Positions 1 through 7,759 of a DNA stretch of 52,851 nt are shown piece by piece. The notes under the pieces are model-generated. The model did not search any database and was not told the DNA's origin. It saw only the letters and a program-made list of their open reading frames with translations. The stretch covers positions 1-52,851 of the forward strand of contig JAIOPE010000042.1 in NCBI GenBank assembly GCA_021414065.1. Direction: 5' to 3'. Position 1 is the stretch's first letter. The number at the start of each line of letters is the position of its first letter. A program made the position numbers and the translations under genes. This DNA comes from Planctomycetota bacterium (GTDB lineage: Bacteria > Planctomycetota > JAJSAM01 > JAJVHW01).

Positions 1-110
1 GGCTCGTCTTCCAGCGGACCCTGTCCGCCTCCGTGGGCAGCGCGCCTCCGTACTACTGGCAGATCGTCGGCCGCCGCAACGCCAAGACCCCGCTCAACGC
101 GGTCGCCTGA
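1..110 (+). CDS. 3' end of an unknown gene (partial)
   Basis: Reading from base 3, an open frame of 35 codons ends at the TGA at 108-110. The visible C-terminus contains PPYYWQIVGRRNAKTP. I do not recognise the family. The basic, Tyr/Trp-containing tail could belong to a transposase or another nucleic-acid-binding protein, but that is a guess. The hairpin at 147-170 lies 36 bp downstream. Confidence 0.45.
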   Translation, partial: LVFQRTLSASVGSAPPYYWQIVGRRNAKTPLNAVA

Positions 111-146
111 GCGACGTGGAGAGGCCTCATCCGGGTTAACGAATTG

Positions 147-170
147 CGCGGGACAAAAAATTGTCCCGCG
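147..170. promoter_or_regulatory. Perfect 10-bp inverted repeat, candidate operator or terminator
   Basis: The arm CGCGGGACAA (147-156) is followed by an AAAA loop and the exact reverse complement TTGTCCCGCG (161-170). No T-run follows, which argues against a classical intrinsic terminator for the upstream gene. The repeat lies just upstream of the -10-like hexamer at 175-180 of the next gene, where the -35 region would be, so a repressor or activator site is the better reading. Confidence 0.6.
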
Positions 171-174
171 TCGG

Positions 175-180
175 TACGGT
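175..180 (+). promoter_or_regulatory. -10-like TACGGT, leaderless promoter candidate
   Basis: TACGGT matches TANNNT and ends 7 nt before the ATG at 188, so transcription would begin at or next to the start codon. No Shine-Dalgarno sequence is visible for this gene. Confidence 0.45.
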
Positions 181-187
181 ATCCCCC

Positions 188-1248
188 ATGCGGGTTACGC
201 GATTGCAGAGTGTCGGGATCGTCGTCGGACTCTTCGCAGTCGCGGTTTCAGTCGCAGTCGCGGCGGACGACGGCGCGGAGTCGGCGCGCGAGGGCACGTG
301 GGACGACATGGTCCGCGACGTCTTCGACGTGCGTTGGCTGGCGCCGGAAACGCGGACGGACCCGAAGAAGGACGCCGACGCGCAACCGGTGGACATCGCG
401 AAGCGGATGCGGGCCCTCGCGTCGATGCGGTTCAAGGCGCCGGCCGCTGCGGATCTTGCGGCGGACCTCAAGCCGGAGACGTTCGGCGACCTGCTAATGC
501 GGTGCCGGGAGTTCGGGACATCGAAGGACGGCGTGAAGGCGCGCGATGCCTGGCTCGAAGCGCTGAAGTCGCAACGGGCGGACATCTGGACGCTGTGCGG
601 CGACGACCTCCTGCAACTCGGGCGCGACGAGTTTCTGACGAGCGCGAAGTGGGACCCGGGGAAGGACCACGACCGCGACGGCGTCCTCCACACGGCCCCG
701 TTTCCCGCCGACTGCGAGGGCACCGAGCCCTGGACGTCGATCGACGCGTCGCGCCTCTTCCAGCAGGGCGCGACGGTGTTCTTCGCCGACCTCGAAGCGA
801 TCAAGTCGGCCGAGAACGACTACACGAAGTACCCGGCGAACGTCGGCGCGGACTATTGCGGATCGAGTTCCGCGCGGACCTTCCCTTCCCGTACTCGCAC
901 TACGACTGCGACCTGCGCATCCTGAACCGCGTCGGCGCCGACGGCCTGGTGAGGTCCGACATCTGGTCGCCGAGCAAGGACTTCTACTGGATGGCCGGGC
1001 AGGACGTCTTCGTGCCGTTCGAGACGCACGACGGCGCGTTCGCGGGGCTCGGACTGGCGCGCGTCTACGGCTTCGACATGGACGGCGTGCCGGACGGCGA
1101 GTCGAACATCCGCGAAGCGCTCCGCGGAAGCCTGGGCAACCTGAAACGCAACGCGCAGAAGCTCTTCGCCGAGTACGGCGGCGCGCCGCGCACGCTGCGC
1201 GACAAGCTCCCGGAGTTCATCGTGCGCGGAGTGAAGACGGAGAAGTAG
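188..1248 (+). pseudogene. Exported hypothetical protein, frameshifted
   Basis: Two overlapping plus-strand frames form one gene. The first starts at ATG 188 with a signal peptide (MRVTRLQSVGIVVGLFAVAV, cleavage near AVAADD) and runs well-formed to ...PANVGADY at about 853. The sense then continues one base earlier in the second frame as RIEFRADLPFPYSHYDCDL... to the TAG at 1248. Restoring one G at about 858 (TATTGCGG to TATTGGCGG) would give DYWRIEFRADLPF and one protein of about 353 residues. No catalytic motif or known family is recognised. Because both halves keep normal codon use and sense, the change is either a very recent loss-of-function mutation or a sequencing/assembly error. Confidence 0.75.
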
Positions 1249-1792
1249 CAGGCGAGACGCGCTCGCCGACGAACGCCAGTAACGGCATCGCAACTGCCCA
1301 CTGGAGCCCGATCGCGAACCAGACGAGTCGCGTATCGGTGGCGAGCGTCACCGCGCCGAGTCGCGCGCCGCCCATCAGCGAGAGCGGCCCTCCGACCGCG
1401 CCGAACACGGCGGCGACGACGTAACGTCCGCGCAGCCAGCCCATGCAGTGTCGGATCGACGTTCCGAAGACTGCCCACAGGAGCAGGAGCCACGTGACCG
1501 GGAACGGCGCGGGCAACGGGTCACTCGGAGCGTCGAACGCACCGACGCCGCGCACGATCGTGTCGGTGACGGCGCCGATCGCGAGCGCCGCGCCGACCAC
1601 GATCCGGTCGGAACGCCAGTCGCGCAACAGCGCGAGGTGCAGCGCCAGCGCCGTCGCCCCCGAGAGCCACGCAACCCACAGCGCATCGGCCGCCGCGCCC
1701 AGCACGCACCCGAACCACGCGCCTTGCAGGATCGCGTAGTTGACGAGCTTCCAGAGGCGTCCGCCTTCGCGGAGTTCGATCGCGCCGTTCAT
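1217..1792 (-). CDS. DUF2878-like inner membrane protein
   Basis: A 191-residue protein with about five or six hydrophobic helices. The N-terminal segment LWKLVNYAILQGAWFGCVLGAA followed by WVAWLSGATALALHLALL resembles DUF2878 membrane proteins of unknown function. The start ATG (1792-1790) overlaps the TGA of the alpha/beta hydrolase gene (1791-1789) in an ATGA junction, so the two are probably translationally coupled. The 3' end overlaps the convergent frameshifted gene by 32 bp. Membrane location is clear; the family assignment is from pattern memory. Confidence 0.75.
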   Translation of the reverse strand: MNGAIELREGGRLWKLVNYAILQGAWFGCVLGAAADALWVAWLSGATALALHLALLRDWRSDRIVVGAALAIGAVTDTIVRGVGAFDAPSDPLPAPFPVTWLLLLWAVFGTSIRHCMGWLRGRYVVAAVFGAVGGPLSLMGGARLGAVTLATDTRLVWFAIGLQWAVAMPLLAFVGERVSPATSPSSLRAR

Positions 1793-2832
1793 GGATGCGC
1801 GAGGAAGTGGCCGCGGAGCAGCGCCGCGACGTCGCCCGGGAGCGTCTCCTGCGGGTAGTGGCCGCACTTCGGGAGGACGTGCAGCACCGACCCAACGATC
1901 GACGCCGCGAACCGCTTCGCGTCGCGCTCCACGGGGAACGCGATGTCGTCCGCGCCCCACAGGAGCAGCGTCGGCCGGGTGATCGCCGCGATCTCATGCT
2001 CCCGCGTTCCGTTCTCGTCGCGGGCGAGCGAGACCATGGCCTTCCAGCCGTCGCCGTTGCGGCAGAGCGCGTCGCACTCGGCGACCTGATCGTCGGTCAC
2101 CGGATACGGGAAGTGCGGCTGGAGCGCGCCGCGCACCTTCTCCGCCGACGAGAACAGGTACCCGATCGGCGCGAGCGACATCTCGCGCATCGCGACTTCC
2201 TCGGGCAGCCAGCCGTCGTCCGGCCGCTTCCACCCGGACGAGTCGAGCAACGTGAGCGACTGCACGAGTTCGGGATGATCCACCGCCGCGCGCCAGCAGA
2301 ACTCGCCGCCGTAGCTGTTGCCGACGAGATGCACCGGGCCGATCCCCAGCCCGCGGATCGCCCCCGCGACCCAGTCCGCGCACTTCTGGAACGTCACCGG
2401 CGGCGCCTCGGTGCGCGTGGTGCCGTGGCCGACGACGTCGATCGCGTAGACGTCGAAGTCGGCCGCGAGTCCGCGTTCAGCGACGCCGCCCGCGCCGGTC
2501 TTCCCGAAGACGACGTCCGTCCACGTGAACAACGAGCCGGGCGTTCCGTGGACGAGCAGCACCGGTCTGCGGCGCGCCGCGTCCGGGGACTGCGACGGCG
2601 CGCGGAACACCGTCACTTCCGCTGCGACATCGGCGCCGTCGATGCGGATCGTCATCGACCTGCGTTCGATCCCGACGTCGCGGACCCGCTCGTTCTTCGG
2701 CAACGCGAGCAGCCGCGTCTCGACCTCGGTCTTCGAGAGCGACGAACACGAGCACAGCGCGGCCACTGCGGCGACGGCCGCTGCGGCGGTGACCCCGGCA
2801 CGGGCGAGGATCGAAGGGCGGCGCGAAGTCAT
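1789..2832 (-). CDS. Alpha/beta hydrolase lipoprotein
   Basis: A 347-residue protein. A hydrophobic N-terminus ending in LCSC gives a likely lipobox (Cys29, or Cys27). The alpha/beta-hydrolase signatures appear in order: oxyanion-loop HGTPGS, nucleophile elbow GNSYGG (Ser), the acid strand LLWGADD (Asp) and the catalytic His in CGHYPQ. It is probably an envelope-anchored esterase or epoxide-hydrolase-like enzyme; the substrate cannot be told. The ATG at 2832 is preferred to an in-frame ATG 48 bp upstream because GAGGTG lies 3 nt before it and a signal sequence follows at once. The gene is translationally linked to the DUF2878 gene by ATGA. Confidence 0.85.
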   Translation of the reverse strand: MTSRRPSILARAGVTAAAAVAAVAALCSCSSLSKTEVETRLLALPKNERVRDVGIERRSMTIRIDGADVAAEVTVFRAPSQSPDAARRRPVLLVHGTPGSLFTWTDVVFGKTGAGGVAERGLAADFDVYAIDVVGHGTTRTEAPPVTFQKCADWVAGAIRGLGIGPVHLVGNSYGGEFCWRAAVDHPELVQSLTLLDSSGWKRPDDGWLPEEVAMREMSLAPIGYLFSSAEKVRGALQPHFPYPVTDDQVAECDALCRNGDGWKAMVSLARDENGTREHEIAAITRPTLLLWGADDIAFPVERDAKRFAASIVGSVLHVLPKCGHYPQETLPGDVAALLRGHFLAHP

Positions 2833-2928
2833 GTTCACCTCGGGTTTCGGGAGCGGAAGACCCCCGACGATCGGGTACACGGGCGCCGCGGACCTACGTT
2901 TCAGTTGTCGTCGTCCATCGCCACCGAA

Positions 2929-3561
2929 CTAACCCGGTCGGCGCAGGACCCACGTCGTCATCGCGCGCTGACCATCGACCTGGACGGTCTTCAGCGGGTC
3001 GAGGAGCGTCGCACCCATCGACGTCGTGGCGATTACCAGATCGCTCTCCTCGACGAGGAATCGTTCCGACCCGTCACCGAGCTTGTAGCGCCCGTGGCCG
3101 AGCGGGACCGCCGCGATCCCCGGGCCCGGTTTCGTCGCGAGGCGCACGAACAGCAGCCCGCCCGGGCGGACGACGCTCCACAGGCCGCGGAGCATCGCGT
3201 CGAAGTGGGCGCGGTCGCGCGCGAAGTGCAGCACGGCGATGCAGAGGACGGCGTCGAACGTGCCGTCGCGCAGCGGATCGAGATCCTCGGCGCCGTTGAT
3301 GCGGAAGTTCGCCGGCGGCGCCGACGGCGCCAAAGCCGCGGCCAGCGCGCGCGTCTTCGAGACCGCCTCGGCCGACGCGTCGATCCCGTGGATCTCGTAG
3401 CCGCCCTCGGCCCTCGCCCGCAGGAACGGTTCGAGGTTCCGACCGTCGCCGCAGCCGACGTCGAGGAGCCGAATCGGGGGCCGCAGCCGCCCGCGCATCC
3501 ACTGGTCGAGCACGTAGACGTCGGCGCGGCCGAGCCAGGCGAGGACTTCTTTGGACGTCAC
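2929..3561 (-). CDS. Class I SAM-dependent methyltransferase
   Basis: A 210-residue protein. LLDVGCGDGRNLEPFL is the glycine-rich SAM loop (motif I), IHGIDAS carries the acidic residue that binds the ribose, FDAVLCIAVLHF is motif IV and VVRPGGLLFV follows. This is a Methyltransf_11/25-type fold. The substrate is unknown. The GTG start at 3561 overlaps the TGA of the upstream hydrolase gene (GTGA, 3558-3561), which fixes the start and implies coupled translation. Confidence 0.85.
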   Translation of the reverse strand: MTSKEVLAWLGRADVYVLDQWMRGRLRPPIRLLDVGCGDGRNLEPFLRARAEGGYEIHGIDASAEAVSKTRALAAALAPSAPPANFRINGAEDLDPLRDGTFDAVLCIAVLHFARDRAHFDAMLRGLWSVVRPGGLLFVRLATKPGPGIAAVPLGHGRYKLGDGSERFLVEESDLVIATTSMGATLLDPLKTVQVDGQRAMTTWVLRRPG

Positions 3562-5345
3562 TTCGGAGCCGCCGGTGCGGAAGGCGACGCGGGGGTGACC
3601 GGCGGAGTCGGCGCGATCGTCAGCACGATCCGTGCAGGGTGTGCGGCGTCGTGCAGGACCTCGACCTTCGCCGCGACGGCCGTGGTCGCATCGAACGACT
3701 CGGACCCCGTGTGACCGTTGCGCTCGAACCGCGGCCAGTTCGTGCCGGCGACGATCACGCGCATCCGCCCGAACTTCGGGATCGTCAGGGCCAGCGGAGG
3801 CAGCGACACCGTGACCTGCCGCGGCTCGCCGGGTTCGAGCAACGCGCGGCCGGGCGCGTCCGTCGCGTCGCCGGAGCCCATGTTCCGCCCCGCGTGGAAC
3901 GACGCTCGGGCGATGCTGTCGGCGAGCAGGATCGACCGGCCGTCGTCGAGTACCTGACAGAGTCGCACGGCGACGTCGGTGTCGGGCACGTCGGTCCGCA
4001 CACTCACCGTGACGCTCGACGCCCCCTCGATGCGGATCGCATCGGCCAGCGGCTCGGTCGTGTAGACGAGCACGTCCCGCCGGGCGACGATCGTCTTCTG
4101 GTCGCGCGGACCGGGCAGGAGGCCGCCGAGAGGGAGGTTCGCTCCGCCGATCGTCGGCACGGGGCTCTCCGGGTCGTCGAGGAACGAGCGGGCCGGCTCG
4201 TCGTCCTTCGCGGGCGCGGCGGAGATGGTGCCGTCGGCGTGGAGCGTGAGCGTCTGCGACGTCGTGCCCGGCCGCGGCCAATCTGCGACGCGGACCCACG
4301 TCTCTTCTCCCGCCCGCCAGAACCGCACGCGCTCGCCGTCGGCGAACCCGCCGGTGCCGATCCCGCGCAGGTGCTTGTCGAAGAACGCCAGCGCCGTCGC
4401 CGACGACTCACCCGACGCGAGCGGGAACTGCAGGTCGCCCTGCTGCGCGAGGTCCACCGCCGTGTGATGCCACGGTCCGACGAGCAGGCGGCTCCCGTCG
4501 CGGGCCTTCGGGCCGCCCTGCGACAGGATCGTCCGGAACGTCTCGATCGTGCGCTTCGTGGAGTGGTCGAACCACCCGGAAATGAGGAGCATCGGCACGT
4601 TCATCGACTGCGGACGCTCGGTCATCCTCGCGAGGCGGTAGAGCGCGCCGGCCGGGTCGCGCGCGTCGCGCACGCGACCGCCGGTTCCGAAGCCGAGCCG
4701 GTCGTGCGACGCCACGTGGTGCTCGCGGAAGACGCCGTCCGCGTAGTAGTCCTCGTAGCGGTACCCGTAGACGGCGACGAGCGGCACCGCGCAGACCAGG
4801 TGCGGAGGCGCCGCGACGGCGGTCTGGAACTGCACCATGCCGAGGGCCGACGGGCCCCAGGTTCCGACCTTCGTGTCGCTCCACGTCTGCGCGGCCGTCC
4901 ATTCGACGACGTCGTACCCGTCGTTCCCGAGGCCGCCGACACGCCCCGAAGCGAGGCCGCCCGCCGACTTCGACCCGTAGAACCCGCGCCAGTCCACGAC
5001 GACGTACGCGTAGTGCTCGCGGTCGGAGATCCCCGAGATCACGTCGCCGCCGCCGAACCCACCTTGGCCGCCGCCGAGCGCGAGGCGGTGCCGCGTGCGG
5101 TCGTACGGCGTCTGGATGACGATCGACGGATAACGACCCGGTTTCGCGGGCAGGTAGACGTCGGCCGCGAGCGACTTGCCGTCGCGCATCGGAATCTGGA
5201 CACCGAACTGCTGCGGGGCCCACTCCGACGGCGTGACGGGCGCATCCTGCGACCACGCGGGGCGTGGAGTGGCAACGGAAGCGACGATCGGGAGCAGCAG
5301 CGCCGCGACGAATCCGAGCGTCACCCAGCGCGAGCGCAGTTGCAT
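3558..5345 (-). CDS. CocE/NonD-type (X-Pro dipeptidyl-peptidase-like) serine hydrolase, exported
   Basis: A 595-residue protein. It has a Sec signal peptide (MQLRSRWVTLGFVAALLLPI... AWSQDA), then the CocE/NonD N-terminal layout: MRDGKSLAADVYLPAKPGRYPSIV, TPYDRTR, VVVDWRGFYGSKSAGG, and a nucleophile elbow GPSALGMVQ. WFDHSTKRTIE and GPWHHTAVD would supply the acid and base, and a C-terminal jelly-roll (XPD C-terminal domain) follows. Family members are esterases, amidases or X-Pro peptidases. Export suggests breakdown of external esters or peptides. The tail overlaps the methyltransferase start by 4 bp. Confidence 0.88.
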   Translation of the reverse strand: MQLRSRWVTLGFVAALLLPIVASVATPRPAWSQDAPVTPSEWAPQQFGVQIPMRDGKSLAADVYLPAKPGRYPSIVIQTPYDRTRHRLALGGGQGGFGGGDVISGISDREHYAYVVVDWRGFYGSKSAGGLASGRVGGLGNDGYDVVEWTAAQTWSDTKVGTWGPSALGMVQFQTAVAAPPHLVCAVPLVAVYGYRYEDYYADGVFREHHVASHDRLGFGTGGRVRDARDPAGALYRLARMTERPQSMNVPMLLISGWFDHSTKRTIETFRTILSQGGPKARDGSRLLVGPWHHTAVDLAQQGDLQFPLASGESSATALAFFDKHLRGIGTGGFADGERVRFWRAGEETWVRVADWPRPGTTSQTLTLHADGTISAAPAKDDEPARSFLDDPESPVPTIGGANLPLGGLLPGPRDQKTIVARRDVLVYTTEPLADAIRIEGASSVTVSVRTDVPDTDVAVRLCQVLDDGRSILLADSIARASFHAGRNMGSGDATDAPGRALLEPGEPRQVTVSLPPLALTIPKFGRMRVIVAGTNWPRFERNGHTGSESFDATTAVAAKVEVLHDAAHPARIVLTIAPTPPVTPASPSAPAAPK

Positions 5346-5377
5346 GGACGAAGGAACCCGCGAGCGACGCGCGGGTT

Positions 5378-6130
5378 TCACGGCAATCTCCGCGCGACGA
5401 CCTGCACCTCGGCGGCGAACCACGGGAACGCGCCCAGCATGACCCCGTTCAGACGCCACCACCACCGACGGTCCTCGAGCGGCGCGAGCACGCCCCCCGA
5501 CGCCGACCGGAAGCCCCGCAGGCGTTCAATCTCGAAGGCGCCGGTCCGCTCGACGAGGCGACGGAACGAGACGGCCGAGAACGTCTGCACATGGCCGTGG
5601 CCATGCTTCGCGTCGTCGCGCGACACGACTGACGCAGCGAGGTCCCGGAGCGCCGCGACGCCCGGGGGAAACGTCGGCACGCCGACGACGAGCAGTCCGC
5701 CCGGACGCAGCACGCGGGCCATCTCCGAGAGCGCCGCCGCCGGATCGTCGAGGTGCTCGATCACCTGCTCGCAGACGACGACGTCGAACGCGGCGTCGCG
5801 GAACGGCAGGCCGTGGGAGATGTCGGCCAGCGCCGCGTGCCACCGCGCGCGGTGGTGGAGACGCTCCGGCAGGCGCGGGTCGAGATCGACTCCGACCCAC
5901 TCGACCCGCTCCGCGATGCCGCCCGGCAGCGCCTCGACGTAGCGGAGCGTCCGGCCGCGACCGCAGCCGATGTCGAGGAGACGCGTGGCCACCGCGGTGT
6001 CGCGACGCCCGACGAACGCCCCGATCGCGTCGGCGAGCGCCGGGTAGCGAGCGAGGCGGAGCCGGAACCGGCGGTCCGACGGCTCGACGCCGAACGCGAG
6101 GACGGGCGGGGTCGCGGGATCGGCGCTCAC
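5378..6130 (-). CDS. Class I SAM-dependent methyltransferase
   Basis: A 250-residue protein. LLDIGCGRGRTLRYV is motif I, VGVDLDP the acidic strand, FDVVVCEQVIEHLDDP is motif IV, and VLRPGGLLVVGVPTFPPG is typical of Methyltransf_11 enzymes acting on quinones, sugars or lipids. Just before the C-terminus, the hydrophobic WRLNGVMLGAFPWFAAEVQVVAR could bind membrane. No ATG is available; GTG 6130 is chosen because the preceding frame has no SAM-fold sequence. It is the first gene of a minus-strand run, 32 bp upstream of the CocE-type hydrolase. Confidence 0.83.
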   Translation of the reverse strand: MSADPATPPVLAFGVEPSDRRFRLRLARYPALADAIGAFVGRRDTAVATRLLDIGCGRGRTLRYVEALPGGIAERVEWVGVDLDPRLPERLHHRARWHAALADISHGLPFRDAAFDVVVCEQVIEHLDDPAAALSEMARVLRPGGLLVVGVPTFPPGVAALRDLAASVVSRDDAKHGHGHVQTFSAVSFRRLVERTGAFEIERLRGFRSASGGVLAPLEDRRWWWRLNGVMLGAFPWFAAEVQVVARRLP

Positions 6131-6204
6131 GCCCGGATGCTGCGCGACGCAACGTCGAAGGCGGTGGTTTCTCAGGCGGGGACATCGCAAGTGCGGAAGG
6201 CGGG

Positions 6205-6210
6205 TAGTAT
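6205..6210 (+). promoter_or_regulatory. -10-like TAGTAT
   Basis: TAGTAT is followed after 7 nt by an in-frame GTG (6218), and 37 nt downstream by ATG 6248 with its own AGGAG (6238-6242). The gene could therefore be translated leaderless from GTG or in the ordinary way from ATG. Confidence 0.45.
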
Positions 6211-6247
6211 CCGCCCCGTGGCTGATGCGGAAGCCACAGGAGCCGCC

Positions 6248-7747
6248 ATGAACGCCTCGCCCCGATTCGCCCGAGCCACAGGTCGTCGCGGAACTCAGAT
6301 CGCCCTCGCGGTCGGCGTCACCACGCTCTTGGTCTCGTCGGTCATGACCGGTGCGTCGGCGGCCGAAGGCGTGCTGCCGGTGCGTCCCGGCGACACCGTC
6401 TCGGGCACGCTCCTCAACTGCTACGACCGGCAGATCGCGGAGATCCAACTCCTCCGCGGCGAGACGTTCCGCATCCGTCTGCACACCACGCACGCCACGA
6501 ACGACGACGTGAACCTGCGGGTGTTCGACCCCGACGGTATCCCCGCAAGCGTGGCGGCGAACGTCCGGCAGGTCGGCGGCGAGGTCGTCGCGGGTCCGTT
6601 CCGAGCGTCGCAGTCCGGCACGTGGCGGTTCGAGATCGGCACGCTCACGGCGCACGGGGCGCAGTACGAGGCGCGGACGCAGATCAAGCGGACGGCGAAG
6701 CGCACGGCCACGGTCGTTGCGGGCCGCGCCGGGGTCGTCATCCCCGCCGCCGCGGGGTCCACGTTCACGCTGCGCGGTTCGAACACGACGACCGTCAGCT
6801 TCCGGCGCCCCGAGGAGTCCGTCGCCCAGGTCTTCGCGCCGGACTCTGCGGAGATGGTCGCGCTGACGGGCGCCGGGCTCTCCGCGCCCGTCTCGGGCAA
6901 CTACGAGCTCGGATGCCCCGCCGGCAAGGGACGCGTGAAGATCACCGTGACGCCGCCCCGCGCCGCCGCGCCCGACGCCGTGACGTTCCCCGCGCTGCCC
7001 GAGGACGCCCACGCCGTGGCGGCGTGGCAAGGCAGCGGCGGTTGGCTGCTCGACCACACGCGGTCCGCGCCCGACGCCGACGGCGTTCTGCCCGTGCCGG
7101 AACCCGCCGCGCCGCCGACGAGTCCGTGGTCCGGGTCGATCGTCGAGGACTGCCCCGCCCCGGGCGAGGCGACCGACACGACGCTCGACGACGCGCACGC
7201 GTTCGACGGCCCCGCCGCGGGCGTCGGCATGCCGACCGCGGGCATTCCGCGTCTCGACGACGTCGTCCGCTACGCGCGCATCGAGACGTCGAGCGGCGTT
7301 GCGTCATACGTGCTCACCCGGCACTCGGACACGCTCGGCGACGTGACGACGCGCGTGTGGTTCACGGTGGACGGTCAGCCGTCGCGGGCGCCGATCGCGA
7401 TCGACGGCCGCGTCGCCGTCCGCTGGACCGACACGGGCGGCACGCAGCAGGTGCAGGGCACGTGGGTGCTCGCGTTCGACGCCATTCGCGGCGTGCAGGT
7501 CCTGAACGGGAGCGAGTCCCGCTTCCCCGATCCGGGCCGCGCCGTGACGAGTTCCGCCGCCGGGTTCGCGTTGCCGGTCCTTCCGGGCGCGTGGCCGCAG
7601 GGCACGCTGACGACGTCGGTCACCGACCCGCGCCGCGGCGACGACTTCACGCGCACCGAGGCGTTCACCGGCGCCGCGTCGGTCACCGTCGCGGTGCGTT
7701 CGGGAGCGACGACCGACTCGGTCTCGCACGACTTCCCGGCGAAGTAG
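6248..7747 (+). CDS. Exported protein with PPC-like N-terminal domain
   Basis: A 499-residue protein. A signal peptide runs through ALAVGVTTLLVSSVMTGASA. Residues about 40-140 (LRGETFRIRLHT, VNLRVFDPDG, SGTWRFEIGT) read like a bacterial pre-peptidase C-terminal (PPC) beta-sandwich. The C-terminal part (about 340-499) is beta-rich and ends in SGATTDSVSHDFPAK. No catalytic motif is visible. ATG 6248 has AGGAG at 5 nt. The last 192 bp occur again, 95% identical, at 10419-10610. The convergent neighbour also begins with a PPC-like domain, so the pair may work on the same extracellular structure. Confidence 0.8.
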   Translation: MNASPRFARATGRRGTQIALAVGVTTLLVSSVMTGASAAEGVLPVRPGDTVSGTLLNCYDRQIAEIQLLRGETFRIRLHTTHATNDDVNLRVFDPDGIPASVAANVRQVGGEVVAGPFRASQSGTWRFEIGTLTAHGAQYEARTQIKRTAKRTATVVAGRAGVVIPAAAGSTFTLRGSNTTTVSFRRPEESVAQVFAPDSAEMVALTGAGLSAPVSGNYELGCPAGKGRVKITVTPPRAAAPDAVTFPALPEDAHAVAAWQGSGGWLLDHTRSAPDADGVLPVPEPAAPPTSPWSGSIVEDCPAPGEATDTTLDDAHAFDGPAAGVGMPTAGIPRLDDVVRYARIETSSGVASYVLTRHSDTLGDVTTRVWFTVDGQPSRAPIAIDGRVAVRWTDTGGTQQVQGTWVLAFDAIRGVQVLNGSESRFPDPGRAVTSSAAGFALPVLPGAWPQGTLTTSVTDPRRGDDFTRTEAFTGAASVTVAVRSGATTDSVSHDFPAK

Positions 7748-7759
7748 CGAGGCCCGGCG

